DNA of 64,000 bases, taken from positions 186,001 to 250,000 of the forward strand of contig CALMVZ010000011.1 in NCBI GenBank assembly GCA_937873155.1, read 5' to 3'. Origin of the DNA: an uncultured Bacteroidota bacterium. Lineage in GTDB: Bacteria > Bacteroidota > Bacteroidia > B-17B0 > Aurantibacillaceae. Positions 36,096 through 45,393 of the stretch are shown one piece after another (positions within the stretch are counted from its first letter, which is position 1; each line of letters opens with the position of its first letter). A program made the position numbers and the translations under genes. A model generated the notes under the pieces. It had not been told where the DNA came from. It did no database searches and was given only the letters and a program-made list of their open reading frames with translations.

Positions 36096-38045
36096 ATGGA
36101 ATTTGTAAAAGGATCAGGGGTTATTCCCGGCGAATTATTAGCCAGGGTTAACAGTCCTGATGACCTAAAAAAACTAAGCGAAGATCAACTAGAGCAGTTC
36201 TGCAACGAATTACGCCAGTTCATTATCGATATCGTTTCTGTTAAAGGCGGGCACTTCGGCGCCTCTTTAGGTGTAGTTGAACTAACTACCGCTCTCCATT
36301 ATATTTTTAACACCCCGCACGATCAGTTGGTTTGGGATGTTGGCCACCAGGCTTACGGACATAAGATCATTACAGGCCGGCGGGATAATTTTCATACCAA
36401 CAGGATTTACAAAGGCATCAGCGGTTTCCCGAAACGCAGCGAAAGTAATTACGATACTTTTGGTGTAGGGCACTCCTCAACTTCAATTGGCGCTGCATTA
36501 GGAATGGCAGTAGCTTCTAAATACAAAGGCTTAAAAGATAAACATCACATTGCTGTAATTGGCGACGGTGCTATGACAGCCGGAATGGCATTCGAAGCAT
36601 TGAACCATGCAGGTGTTGAACATGCTAATCTTTTAGTTGTACTGAATGACAATTGCATGAGTATCGATCCGAATGTTGGTGCTTTAAAAGAATACTTGAC
36701 TGATATAACAACTTCCCATACATACAACCACATGAAAGATGAAGTGTGGAATATGTTAGGGAAATTAAGTGCCTTCGGAAAAAGCGCTCAGGATATTGTT
36801 TCAAAAGTTCAGGCCTCCATTAAAACTTCATTGTTAAAACAAAGTAATTTATTTGAGTCATTACAGTTCCGTTATTTTGGTCCTGTTGACGGACATGATG
36901 TTGTGCGTTTGACAAAAGTTCTGGCTGACTTAAAAGATATTCCCGGGCCCAAAATCCTACACGTTCTTACTAAAAAAGGTAAAGGTTATAAGTTTTCTGA
37001 AGAAGGAAACGAAACCACGTGGCATGCTCCCGGCCTATTCAATAAAGAAACAGGTGAAATTATTAAAGTAGTTCCTAAAGAACCTCAACCGCCGAAATAC
37101 CAGGACGTGTTTGGCCATACCATTGTTGAATTAGCAGAGAAGAACGAAAAAATAATGGGAATTACCCCTGCAATGCCATCAGGTTGTTCGTTGAATATCA
37201 TGATGAAAGCAATGCCTGATCGTGCATTTGATGTTGGGATCGCAGAACAACATGCAGTAACTTTCAGTGCAGGATTAGCAACACAAGGATTAATTCCTTT
37301 CTGTAATATTTATTCTTCTTTCATGCAACGTGCGTACGACCAGGTTGTGCACGACGTTGCTTTACAAAAATTAAAAGTGGTGTTTTGTTTAGATCGCGGC
37401 GGTTTAGCCGGAGCAGACGGACCAACTCATCACGGTGCTTTTGACATTCCGTATTTCCGTTGTATTCCAAATATGATCGTGAGCGCTCCAATGAATGAGG
37501 AAGAATTAAGAAATTTAATGTACACGGCACAACTCGAAGAAACGGAAGGTTGTTTTAGCATTCGTTACCCGAGAGGAAATGGCGTGATGGTAAACTGGAA
37601 AACGCCGTTTGCTAAAATTGAAATTGGCAAGGGAAGAAAAATAAAAGACGGAAAAGATGTAGCTATTTTATCTTTAGGTCATCCCGGAAATTTAGTGACA
37701 CAAGCCATTGAACTTTTAGAAAAAGAAAATATTTCTCCGGCGCATTACGATATGCGTTTCGCAAAACCAATTGATGAAGCGTTATTACATGAAGTATTTA
37801 CCAAATACAAAAAAGTAATTACTGTTGAAGACGGCACAATTATTGGCGGTATGGGTTCTGCTGTTTTAGAATTTATGGTAGACAACGGTTATGCTGCAAC
37901 TGTAAAACGCCTTGGCATTCCTGATCATTTCATTGAGCATGGTGAACAAAAAGAACTATATGAAGAGTGTGGCTTCTCACCAAAACAAATTGCCGGAGCA
38001 GTGGTTGAACTGATCTCAGAAAAGAAGAATAAAAAAGTTTCCTAA
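36096..38045 (+). CDS. dxs: 1-deoxy-D-xylulose-5-phosphate synthase
   Basis: Condenses pyruvate and glyceraldehyde-3-phosphate, the first step of the DXP isoprenoid route. The protein is 649 residues, full length. It shows KGGHFGASLGVVELTTALHY, the thiamine diphosphate motif GDGAMTAGMAFEALNHAG with the downstream NDN, the pyrimidine-domain segment GIAEQHAVTFSAGLA, and DRGGLAGADGPTHHGAFD. The supply of isoprenoid precursors links it to uppS further on. It ends overlapping the convergent hydrolase gene by 4 bases. Confidence 0.97.
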   Translation: MEFVKGSGVIPGELLARVNSPDDLKKLSEDQLEQFCNELRQFIIDIVSVKGGHFGASLGVVELTTALHYIFNTPHDQLVWDVGHQAYGHKIITGRRDNFHTNRIYKGISGFPKRSESNYDTFGVGHSSTSIGAALGMAVASKYKGLKDKHHIAVIGDGAMTAGMAFEALNHAGVEHANLLVVLNDNCMSIDPNVGALKEYLTDITTSHTYNHMKDEVWNMLGKLSAFGKSAQDIVSKVQASIKTSLLKQSNLFESLQFRYFGPVDGHDVVRLTKVLADLKDIPGPKILHVLTKKGKGYKFSEEGNETTWHAPGLFNKETGEIIKVVPKEPQPPKYQDVFGHTIVELAEKNEKIMGITPAMPSGCSLNIMMKAMPDRAFDVGIAEQHAVTFSAGLATQGLIPFCNIYSSFMQRAYDQVVHDVALQKLKVVFCLDRGGLAGADGPTHHGAFDIPYFRCIPNMIVSAPMNEEELRNLMYTAQLEETEGCFSIRYPRGNGVMVNWKTPFAKIEIGKGRKIKDGKDVAILSLGHPGNLVTQAIELLEKENISPAHYDMRFAKPIDEALLHEVFTKYKKVITVEDGTIIGGMGSAVLEFMVDNGYAATVKRLGIPDHFIEHGEQKELYEECGFSPKQIAGAVVELISEKKNKKVS

Positions 38046-38680
38046 ACCAAGAACGGGTTATGTAATTTCTCGAAACCGATAGTTGTCGGTTGGCCGTGAC
38101 CGTTATACACTTTCACATCATCGCCTAACGGAAACAGCTTTTCTTTTATTGAACTGATCAAAGTATTATAATCTCCTCCCGGAAGATCAGTTCTTCCAAT
38201 ACTTCCGTAAAACAGCACATCGCCGGCGATCATGAATTTTTGCTCTTTACAATAAAATGTAATGCTTCCCGGTGAATGTCCAGGTGTAAAGATCATGTCC
38301 ATTTTACTTTTCCCGAATGAGATCGTTTCTCCTTCTTTCAAAAAAACTTTTGGCAACGGCGATTCTTCACAAGGCAAACCGTACATGTCTGCTACTTGTT
38401 TGTGTCTTTCAACATAAGGAAGATCCAATTTGTGTACTTCAGGTAAAAATCCCCAGGTATCAAAAACAAAACGGTTACCACTGATATGATCGATGTGCGC
38501 ATGCGTTAACAACAGACGTTTCAATTGTAAATTATTTTGAGTGATAAAATTCTTTAACTGCAAATGTTCAGATGTTGAACTGTTCCCCGGATCGATCACT
38601 ACAGCCTCCAAAGTTTCATCCCAAAGTACATAAGTGTTTTCCTGGAAAGGCCCGAAAACGAAGGATTTTACCTGTATCAT
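38042..38680 (-). CDS. MBL-fold hydrolase, glyoxalase II-like
   Basis: A 212-residue metallo-beta-lactamase fold protein. Metal ligands are visible: THAHIDH (HxHxDH), FTPGHSPGS (third His), AGDVLFYGSIGRTD (bridging Asp) and NGHGQPTTIG (last His). The pattern DLPGGDYNTLISSI and the short length match the YcbL-type glyoxalase II subgroup, which hydrolyses thioesters such as S-lactoylglutathione. Since Bacteroidota often lack glutathione, the physiological thioester is uncertain. It is convergent with dxs. Confidence 0.92.
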   Translation of the reverse strand: MIQVKSFVFGPFQENTYVLWDETLEAVVIDPGNSSTSEHLQLKNFITQNNLQLKRLLLTHAHIDHISGNRFVFDTWGFLPEVHKLDLPYVERHKQVADMYGLPCEESPLPKVFLKEGETISFGKSKMDMIFTPGHSPGSITFYCKEQKFMIAGDVLFYGSIGRTDLPGGDYNTLISSIKEKLFPLGDDVKVYNGHGQPTTIGFEKLHNPFLV

Positions 38681-38847
38681 CTGTTTATTGAATTAAAGAA
38701 ACGAAATTAGCGAATAATAACCTGTTTGTCCTGATGACTTTCATATTTTCTGTTTTGATATTAATTTATTGATAATCAATATCTTAATTATAAAATTTTA
38801 ACACTAATTTCAGTACTAAAATCCCGATATTTGCGTTCTATAATACC

Positions 38848-39669
38848 TTGAAACGCCTCATAATCATATTTTTAGTGCTTTTACAGTTTTCTCAACTGAA
38901 TGCTCAAAAACGCGGTCGTAATTTTCGCCAACATGAGATTGGTGTTTTTTTAGGGGGTTCTTACTATTTGGGCGATCTGAATCCCGGAAAACATTTCTTT
39001 TTAAGTCAGCCTGCCGGTGGTATTTTTTACCGTTTCACCCCAAATTACCGTTATGCTTTCAGGGCAGGATTTAATTTCGGAAACGTTATGGGCGATGATT
39101 CACAGAGCGAAGATTACGATCAGCGCAAGCGGAATTTAAATTTCAAATCGCGCATTAATGAATTCAATGTACTCGCGGAATTCAATTTTTTAGAATACAG
39201 GATCAGCAATGACAAACACCGTTTTTCATTTTTCTTATTTGCAGGAATTGATGTTTTCAATTTCCGCCCAATGGGAAATGCAGGTGGTGGAACATGGGTC
39301 TCTCTCCGCGAATTGAATACCGAAGGACGTTCAAAAAAATACAAATTATACCAGGTTGCTATCCCTTTCGGCTGCGGGATCAAAATAAATGTTGCCAAAA
39401 AAGTTGGCATCGGTTTAGAATGGGGCCCTCGTAAAACTTTCACTGATTATATTGATGATGTAAGCAAAACTTATCCGAATCCTGCCATAAATCCACCTAA
39501 TGGCGCTTTAGGAGCCGCACTTTCTAACCGCACAAAAGATGGAGGCGGAATTGCGAATTCACAGAGAGGAAACCCCCGCACGAAAGACTGGTTTGTGTTT
39601 TTCGGACTCACTTTGAACATTAAATTAGACCTCACCCCCGAGCCTTGTTATGCAACAGGTTTTGATTAG
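38848..39669 (+). CDS. DUF6089/PorG-like outer-membrane beta-barrel protein
   Basis: A 273-residue protein that begins at a TTG codon; no ATG or GTG lies in frame nearby and the signal peptide (to LNAQ, about residue 19) starts right there. The mature protein opens with RQHEIGVFLGGSYYLGDLNP, a hallmark of the DUF6089/PorG family, and has alternating barrel strands such as IGLEWGPRKTFTDYIDDV. PorG is an outer-membrane component of the type IX secretion system. The position just upstream of uppS-bamA-ompH is typical for this family in Bacteroidota. The assignment as the functional PorG is likely but not certain. Confidence 0.78.
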   Translation: MKRLIIIFLVLLQFSQLNAQKRGRNFRQHEIGVFLGGSYYLGDLNPGKHFFLSQPAGGIFYRFTPNYRYAFRAGFNFGNVMGDDSQSEDYDQRKRNLNFKSRINEFNVLAEFNFLEYRISNDKHRFSFFLFAGIDVFNFRPMGNAGGGTWVSLRELNTEGRSKKYKLYQVAIPFGCGIKINVAKKVGIGLEWGPRKTFTDYIDDVSKTYPNPAINPPNGALGAALSNRTKDGGGIANSQRGNPRTKDWFVFFGLTLNIKLDLTPEPCYATGFD

Positions 39670-39743
39670 TCACAAAATTTATTAAAAACCCTGTAAATAC
39701 TAAGTAATAACCGTCTTATAGAGGGGATTTAGCCGTTTTTTGT

Positions 39744-39751
39744 TAAATTTG
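39744..39751 (+). promoter_or_regulatory. -7 box for the uppS-bamA operon
   Basis: TAAATTTG, an exact TAnnTTTG match, 20 bases before the uppS ATG. Confidence 0.55.
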
Positions 39752-39771
39752 CCCGCCTTGTTTCGCTGTAA

Positions 39772-40515
39772 ATGAACTTGTTGAATAAAGATAAAATACC
39801 CCAGCATATTGCCATCATTATGGATGGTAACGGACGTTGGGCCAAGCAACAAGGTGAAGACCGGATCTTCGGTCATCATGAAGGCGTAAATTCAGTTCGT
39901 GAGATTGTTGAAGCTGCAGGAGAAGTTGGTGTAAAATACTTAACGCTTTATGCATTCAGTACTGAAAACTGGAACCGCCCGAAAGAAGAAGTGGATGCAT
40001 TGATGGAATTGCTGGTTGCAACTATCAGCATGGAAACACCACAGCTTCACAAGAACGGAGTTAAGTTAGAAGCGATCGGCGATCTGAAAAGTTTACCTGT
40101 TGGTTGTTTCAATGAATTACAGGAATCAATTAATACAACAAAGGACAATAAAGGCTTGACGTTGATACTTGCTTTAAGTTATTCGTCTAAGTGGGAGATC
40201 ATCAACGGTGTTAAAGAAATTGCTGAACAAGTAGCTTCCGGGAAATTAAAACCAAACGATATTACAGAAGAAACCATCTCTTCACACCTGTGTACTGCAA
40301 AATATCCTGATCCCGAACTAATGATCCGCACCAGCGGCGAACACCGTATCAGTAACTTTTTATTATGGCAATTGGCATACGCTGAGTTTTATTTCACGGA
40401 TACACTCTGGCCTGATTTCAGAAAGAAAGAATTTTACGATGCTATTAACGCATACCAATCTCGCGAGAGACGTTTTGGAAAAACCAGTGAGCAAATAAGC
40501 GAGAAGGCTAAATGA
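39772..40515 (+). CDS. uppS: Isoprenyl transferase (undecaprenyl diphosphate synthase)
   Basis: Adds isopentenyl units to farnesyl diphosphate to make the C55 carrier for peptidoglycan and surface glycans. The 247-residue protein has the family start HIAIIMDGNGRWAKQQG, with the catalytic Asp in MDGNGRWA, the YLTLYAFSTENWNRP segment and PELMIRTSGEHRISNFLLWQ. Its last four bases overlap the bamA start (ATGA), so the two are coupled. Confidence 0.97.
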   Translation: MNLLNKDKIPQHIAIIMDGNGRWAKQQGEDRIFGHHEGVNSVREIVEAAGEVGVKYLTLYAFSTENWNRPKEEVDALMELLVATISMETPQLHKNGVKLEAIGDLKSLPVGCFNELQESINTTKDNKGLTLILALSYSSKWEIINGVKEIAEQVASGKLKPNDITEETISSHLCTAKYPDPELMIRTSGEHRISNFLLWQLAYAEFYFTDTLWPDFRKKEFYDAINAYQSRERRFGKTSEQISEKAK

Positions 40516-43064
40516 AATTAAAATTTACGTACATACTTTTTTTTAGTTTGCTTTTTGCATCCGCTCTTTTTTCACAAAAAGATTCTGCCTCAGTTATTGA
40601 TTATTCTGCGCCTAAGGAATATATCATTGGCGGGATTGAAGTAAGCGGCGCAAATTTTACCGACAAGAATGTAATTAAATTGTTATCAGGATTAGTTGTC
40701 GGAGATAAGATCAAAATTCCCGGCGATAAGATCACGGATGCTGTAAAAGCATTATGGAAGCAAAATCTTTTCGAAAACGTTAAGATCTACCAGGAAAAAG
40801 TTATTGGTAAGGATGTATTCCTCCGCATTGATATTACTGAGCGCCCGCGTTTATCTAAATTTTCTTTCAGGGGCAAGGTTCGCAAGAATGAAGCGGATGA
40901 GATCCGTGGTAAGATCCGTTTAGTACGTGAAAAAGTGGTGACTGATTATACATTGGGTTATGTAAAAAATACTGTGAAAGATTATTTTGTAAATAAAGGT
41001 TTTTACAATGCGAAAGTAACCATCACACAAGAACCTGACCGCTTAACTAAAACGCCTCACACGATCTTATACATCAATGTTGAACGTGGAAAAAAGGTTC
41101 GCATTAAAAATTTAACTTTCCATGGTAATGAACAGATAGCGAGCTGGAAACTCCGCCGTAAAATGGAAGACAGTAAGCCTTTCCGTTTCTATAATCCATT
41201 TAACTCAGGAAAATATTTAGAAGACAATTTGGAAAAAGATCTTCCTGCGGTAATTGCAAAATACAACAGTAAAGGTTACCGTGACGCGCGTGTTGTCCGT
41301 GATACAGTTACATTTGTAAGCCGTAAACGTGTTAACATAGATGTGTATCTTGAAGAAGGCCACAAATTCTATTTCGGAAAATTCAAGTGGTTCGGAAATA
41401 CAAAATACCGAAGCGGACAACTCGACACTATTTTAAATATTAAACCTGGTGATGTATTTGATCAAAGTCATTTAGAACAAAAATTATTTCAAAACCCGAA
41501 TGGTTATGATATCATGTCGCTATACATGGATGACGGCTATTTGTTCTTCCAGTTAAATCCACAGGAAGCGAACATTCATAACGACACCATCGATTTTGAT
41601 CTGCAGATGTATGAAGGCAAGCAAGCGATCATCAATAAAGTTACAGTTAAAGGAAATGATAAAACGAACGATCATGTGATCTTCCGTGAGATCCGCACAA
41701 GGCCGGGACAATTATTCCGCCGTTCCGATATCATGCGGACGGTTCGTGAATTGTCACAATTAGGTTATTTTGATCCGGAAAAAATGAATCCTGTTCCGAT
41801 CCCGAATCCTGCCGAAGGAACTGTGGATATTGAATACCAGGTTGAAGAAAAACCAAACGACCAGATCACTTTATCCGGTGGTTGGGGTGGCGGTCGTATT
41901 ATTGGTACACTCGGCGTAACGTTCAATAACTTCTCAATGCGTAATTTCTTTAAGAAAGAATCATGGCGTCCATTGCCTACAGGTGACGGGCAGCGCCTGA
42001 GTGTGCAGGCACAAACGAACGGTTTATTTTATCAATCATACAATGTATCATTTACAGAACCATGGTTAGGCGGAAAGAAACCAAACTCTCTAACGGTTTC
42101 CGCCTTCCACTCTAAATTCTCGAACGGCGTTAAGAACAATATCAAGGTCAATGGTGTAAAAGTTCCGAATCCTGCCAGAAGTACTATGGATATCTGGGGA
42201 GGATCAGTAGGTTTTGGAAAACGTTTAAAATGGCCTGATGACTTCTTCAATATGTACGCGAGCTTAAGCTACAATTATTATGATCTTTACAAATACCCAT
42301 ATTTCATTTTATCGACCGGTTATGCAAACGATGTGAATTTAGGCCTGAACATTTCACGTAGTAACGTGGATCAGCAGATCTTCCCTAAAACCGGTTCTAA
42401 TTTTGTATTACATTGCCAGTGGACACCACCCTATTCTTCATTCAATGGAAAGAACTATACAACATCTACTGCACAGGAACGTTATAAATTCATCGAATAC
42501 CAAAAATATAAATTCACGGCAGAATGGTTTACGCAGTTAACCAACAAACGTCCTAAAGGTGAAGGTAAAGAATCCCGTAATTTAGTGTTACGTACAAAAG
42601 TTGGATTTGGTTTCTTAACCTATTACAATAAAGAAGTTGGCATTTCTCCTTTCGAGCGTTTTTATTTAGGAGGAAGCGGGTTAAGCGGTTACCAGAATTT
42701 TGTTGCTCGTGAGATCATTGGTTTGCGCGGATATACTGACAACTCTTTATCTTCCCAATTAGGAGATCCTATCTGTTCGCGTTACACAATGGAATTACGT
42801 TACCCGGTTACTTTGAATCCACAGGCTACTATATTTGTTCTTGGTTTTGCCGAAGCAGGAAATGCATGGACAAATTACAAACAATATAATCCGTTCCAGG
42901 TGAAACGCAGCGCGGGATTTGGTCTACGCGTGTTCTTACCGATGTTCGGCTTATTAGGTGTTGATTACGGATGGGGATTTGATAATGTAGAGGGAAATCC
43001 GGGAATAGGAAATGGCAAAGGACAATTCCATTTTACTATTGGCGGACAGCTTGGTGAGATGTAA
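40512..43064 (+). CDS. bamA: Outer-membrane protein assembly factor BamA
   Basis: Inserts beta-barrel proteins into the outer membrane. The 850-residue protein has a signal peptide (to about residue 21), several POTRA domains (visible starts IGGIEVSGANFTDKNVIKLL, VRIKNLTFHGNEQI, IINKVTVKGNDKTNDHVIFR) up to about residue 445, and a C-terminal 16-strand barrel that contains the lid-lock motif GLRGYTD. The final strand ends FHFTIGGQLGEM. Neighbours uppS upstream and OmpH chaperones downstream are the usual context. Confidence 0.97.
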   Translation: MKLKFTYILFFSLLFASALFSQKDSASVIDYSAPKEYIIGGIEVSGANFTDKNVIKLLSGLVVGDKIKIPGDKITDAVKALWKQNLFENVKIYQEKVIGKDVFLRIDITERPRLSKFSFRGKVRKNEADEIRGKIRLVREKVVTDYTLGYVKNTVKDYFVNKGFYNAKVTITQEPDRLTKTPHTILYINVERGKKVRIKNLTFHGNEQIASWKLRRKMEDSKPFRFYNPFNSGKYLEDNLEKDLPAVIAKYNSKGYRDARVVRDTVTFVSRKRVNIDVYLEEGHKFYFGKFKWFGNTKYRSGQLDTILNIKPGDVFDQSHLEQKLFQNPNGYDIMSLYMDDGYLFFQLNPQEANIHNDTIDFDLQMYEGKQAIINKVTVKGNDKTNDHVIFREIRTRPGQLFRRSDIMRTVRELSQLGYFDPEKMNPVPIPNPAEGTVDIEYQVEEKPNDQITLSGGWGGGRIIGTLGVTFNNFSMRNFFKKESWRPLPTGDGQRLSVQAQTNGLFYQSYNVSFTEPWLGGKKPNSLTVSAFHSKFSNGVKNNIKVNGVKVPNPARSTMDIWGGSVGFGKRLKWPDDFFNMYASLSYNYYDLYKYPYFILSTGYANDVNLGLNISRSNVDQQIFPKTGSNFVLHCQWTPPYSSFNGKNYTTSTAQERYKFIEYQKYKFTAEWFTQLTNKRPKGEGKESRNLVLRTKVGFGFLTYYNKEVGISPFERFYLGGSGLSGYQNFVAREIIGLRGYTDNSLSSQLGDPICSRYTMELRYPVTLNPQATIFVLGFAEAGNAWTNYKQYNPFQVKRSAGFGLRVFLPMFGLLGVDYGWGFDNVEGNPGIGNGKGQFHFTIGGQLGEM

Positions 43065-43159
43065 ATATTAATTTGTTGCGAAAGAATCCCTTCGTAACAG
43101 GGTATTTTGGTGAGGGAAAGATATTATGTATCTTCACAAAGGTAAATTGCTTAATTATC

Positions 43160-43177
43160 CCGAAGGGAGGCCTTCGG
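43160..43177. repeat. Small perfect hairpin in the bamA-ompH spacer
   Basis: CCGAAGG-GAGG-CCTTCGG, a 7-base stem with a 4-base loop, 14 bases before the ompH ATG. It may tune ompH expression or be a dispersed repeat. Confidence 0.55.
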
Positions 43178-43191
43178 CTAAAAATAAAAAA

Positions 43192-43710
43192 ATGAAAAAA
43201 GTAATTTCTGTTTTAGCTATCGTTGCTCTTAGCAGTTTCGCTGTTAAAGCACAAAAGATCGGGTATGTGGATACCGATTATATTTTAACAAGCATTCCTG
43301 AGTACAAAGCAGCACAGGGAGAGATCGATAAGTTATCTGTTGACTGGCAAAAAGAAATTGAAGCTAAGTATACCGAGATCGATAAACTTTACAAAGCTTA
43401 CCAGGCTGACGCTATATTATTGACCGATGATATGAAAAAGAAACGTGAGAATGAGATCATCAATAAAGAAAAGGAAGTGAAAGAATTACAGAAACAACGT
43501 TTTGGTGTAGATGGTGAATTATTTAAAAAACGCCAGGAGTTGGTTAAGCCGCTCCAGGATAAAATTTACAATGCAGTTAAAGCTGTTGCTGAACGCGGTG
43601 GTTTAGCCATCATTTTAGATAAAGCAGGACAAGTTTCGATTTTGTATGCGAACACTAAATACGATAAAAGCGAAGATGTATTAACTTACATGGGATATAA
43701 CAAAAAATAA
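43192..43710 (+). CDS. OmpH/Skp family periplasmic chaperone (first copy)
   Basis: A 172-residue protein that starts at the ATG at 43192, where a classic signal peptide (MKKVISVLAIVALSSFAVKAQ) begins; an ATG 66 bases upstream would place 22 polar residues before the signal and is rejected. The mature start KIGYVDTDYILTSIPEYK is the OmpH/Skp hallmark, followed by a long charged coiled coil and the C-terminal GLAIILDKAGQVSILYAN. It carries unfolded barrel proteins to BamA. Confidence 0.95.
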   Translation: MKKVISVLAIVALSSFAVKAQKIGYVDTDYILTSIPEYKAAQGEIDKLSVDWQKEIEAKYTEIDKLYKAYQADAILLTDDMKKKRENEIINKEKEVKELQKQRFGVDGELFKKRQELVKPLQDKIYNAVKAVAERGGLAIILDKAGQVSILYANTKYDKSEDVLTYMGYNKK

Positions 43711-43711
43711 T

Positions 43712-43723
43712 GCTTCGACAAGC
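43712..43723. repeat. Fragment of a dispersed repeat (GCTTCGACAAGC)
   Basis: A 12-base hairpin in the ompH intergenic gap. The surrounding CTTCGACAAGCTCAG sequence is a familiar dispersed repeat in Bacteroidota, and a related reverse-strand form occurs near 3878-3908. Confidence 0.45.
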
Positions 43724-43781
43724 TCAGCAACAAAAAAAAACAAGGTCAGTAACGAAATAAAAATTAAATCTATCACATAAC

Positions 43782-44357
43782 ATGAAAACAACGATTAAAA
43801 AGGCAGCCCTGATGGTACTTACAGTTGGAGCCTTAACAACAAGTGCGCAAAAAGTTGCGCACCTTCACCTTGATTCACTATCTAACCTAATGCCTGAAAC
43901 AAAGGTTGCAAAAGGAATAGCTGAAGTTTATTTTAATGACCTGAAAAAAACAGTTGGATCAATGGAAGAAGAATTCCAGAAAAAATATAACGACTATCTT
44001 GCCGGGGAAGCAGGCATGAGCGAGCTGGTTAAGAAAACCAAACAAGAAGAATTACAGTCTTTACAGACCCGTATCCAGGATTTCAACCAGCAGGCACAAA
44101 TGGATTACCAAAAGAAATCTGCTGAGTTAACAGCTCCTATTATGGATAAAGCTAAAAAAGCGATCGAAGCGGTTGCTAAAGAGGGCGGCTATAAATATGT
44201 ATTAGATACCAGCGCAGGAAATGTTCTGTATTCTGAAGCAAGCGAAGATATTTTAATGGTTGTAAAAAAGAAATTAGATTCTATGCCGGCAGCAGTAATC
44301 CCGGGTGCGAATCCTGAAAAACCAAAAACTAATCCTGGTCCGGCTAAAAAACAATAA
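43782..44357 (+). CDS. OmpH/Skp family chaperone (second copy)
   Basis: A 191-residue tandem paralogue with a signal peptide (to SAQK), the mature start VAHLHLDSLSNLMPETKVA, a central coiled coil, and the C-terminal GGYKYVLDTSAGNVLYSEASEDI. A proline-rich tail (NPEKPKTNPGPAKK) is added after the family domain. It is closer to the third copy than to the first. Confidence 0.93.
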   Translation: MKTTIKKAALMVLTVGALTTSAQKVAHLHLDSLSNLMPETKVAKGIAEVYFNDLKKTVGSMEEEFQKKYNDYLAGEAGMSELVKKTKQEELQSLQTRIQDFNQQAQMDYQKKSAELTAPIMDKAKKAIEAVAKEGGYKYVLDTSAGNVLYSEASEDILMVVKKKLDSMPAAVIPGANPEKPKTNPGPAKKQ

Positions 44358-44377
44358 ATACAGTTAAAAGCAAAAAC

Positions 44378-44971
44378 ATGAATAAGATATTAAAAAAAGC
44401 GGCATTAGTAGCATTTGCATTAGGAACATTTTCTTTTGCCAATGCACAAAAAATAGCTCACATCGAATTGGATTCATTAGTGAGCATGATGCCTGAAACA
44501 AAAACTGCTAAAGAAGTTGCGCAGAATTATTGGAAAGACCTTGAGAAAACCGTTATCAGTATGGATAACGAGTTTCAAACCAAATACAATGATTACCTCA
44601 CCAACCAGGCAACCATGAGTGAATTGGTAAGAAAGACCAAGGAAGATGAATTACAATCCCTTCAACGCCGCATTGAAGAATTCAAGCAACAAGCACAAAT
44701 GGAATATCAAAAAAAATCTGCCGAGTTAACACAACCTATAATGGATAAAGCTAAGAAAGGTATCGAAGCTGTATCTAAAGAAGGTGGTTATAAATATGTT
44801 TTGGATACAAGCGCAGGAAATGTTCTGTATGCTGATCCTTCAGAAGATATTTTAACGGCCGTTAAGAAAAAACTGGATGCAATGCCGTTGGCAACTATCC
44901 CGGGCGCAACTACTGAAAAACCGAAAACAACTACTCCGCCAAAAACAACACCTAAGACAGGCGGTAAATAA
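44378..44971 (+). CDS. OmpH/Skp family chaperone (third copy)
   Basis: A 197-residue protein very similar to the second copy along its whole length (IAHIELDSLVSMMPETKTA, then the coiled coil, then YKYVLDTSAGNVLY). It also ends in a Pro/Thr/Lys tail (PKTTTPPKTTPKTGGK). Second and third copies clearly arose by tandem duplication. A terminator follows at 44991-45018, closing the uppS-bamA-ompH unit. Confidence 0.93.
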   Translation: MNKILKKAALVAFALGTFSFANAQKIAHIELDSLVSMMPETKTAKEVAQNYWKDLEKTVISMDNEFQTKYNDYLTNQATMSELVRKTKEDELQSLQRRIEEFKQQAQMEYQKKSAELTQPIMDKAKKGIEAVSKEGGYKYVLDTSAGNVLYADPSEDILTAVKKKLDAMPLATIPGATTEKPKTTTPPKTTPKTGGK

Positions 44972-44990
44972 CATTTTTTATTCCTTACTA

Positions 44991-45018
44991 AAAGCCTTCG
45001 ATCACCGGAGGCTTTTTT
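44991..45018 (+). terminator. Rho-independent terminator after the third ompH
   Basis: Stem AAAGCCT (44991-44997) / AGGCTTT (45009-45015) followed by T's to 45018. Confidence 0.85.
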
Positions 45019-45038
45019 ATTTGTACCTTTAAGCGAGC

Positions 45039-45383
45039 CTGAAAAAGATCTTCAAAATAATCATTCTGACTTTTGTTCTTGCTTCGTGTAACGACGAAGA
45101 AAAAGAAATTGTAATACCTGACTATGTATTGGACAAAGAACGCTTCAGTGATCTTATTGTGGATTTTACTTTAGCAGAATCCGCTTCAGGAATAAATGTT
45201 CTTGGTACAGCGGCTACTAGAATGGATACTGTTTATGCTTTTAATCCACTACTCGATAATAATGTAAAACGGACAACATTCGATACTACCTTATATTTCT
45301 ATAGTCACAACCCTAAATTGTTTAAAGAAGTTTATGTTTTAGCGCTTGAGAAATTAAGTAAAATGCAATCTTCGCGGAAATAG
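45039..45383 (+). CDS. DUF4296 lipoprotein with apparent CTG start
   Basis: A conserved Bacteroidota lipoprotein family of unknown function. Domain features are VIPDYVLDKERFSDLIVDFTLAES and YSHNPKLFKEVYVLALEKL. The frame is open back to a stop at 45030 and encodes LKKIFKIIILTFVLASCNDEE, a textbook lipoprotein signal (ASC lipobox), but no ATG, GTG or TTG precedes it. The CTG at 45039 is the only near-cognate codon in the right place. A TTG at 45129 would drop the signal peptide. A -7-like TACCTTTA lies at 45024-45031. The start codon is uncertain; the gene itself is convincing. Confidence 0.78.
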   Translation: MKKIFKIIILTFVLASCNDEEKEIVIPDYVLDKERFSDLIVDFTLAESASGINVLGTAATRMDTVYAFNPLLDNNVKRTTFDTTLYFYSHNPKLFKEVYVLALEKLSKMQSSRK

Positions 45384-45393
45384 ACTCGTAGTG

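Noticed and set aside
38042-38045. Frameshift or fusion at the dxs/hydrolase junction
   Set aside because: The genes are convergent and simply overlap by four bases; both have normal lengths and ends.
43126-43191. Earlier ATG for the first ompH gene
   Set aside because: It would place 22 polar residues before an otherwise normal signal peptide and would cover a hairpin.
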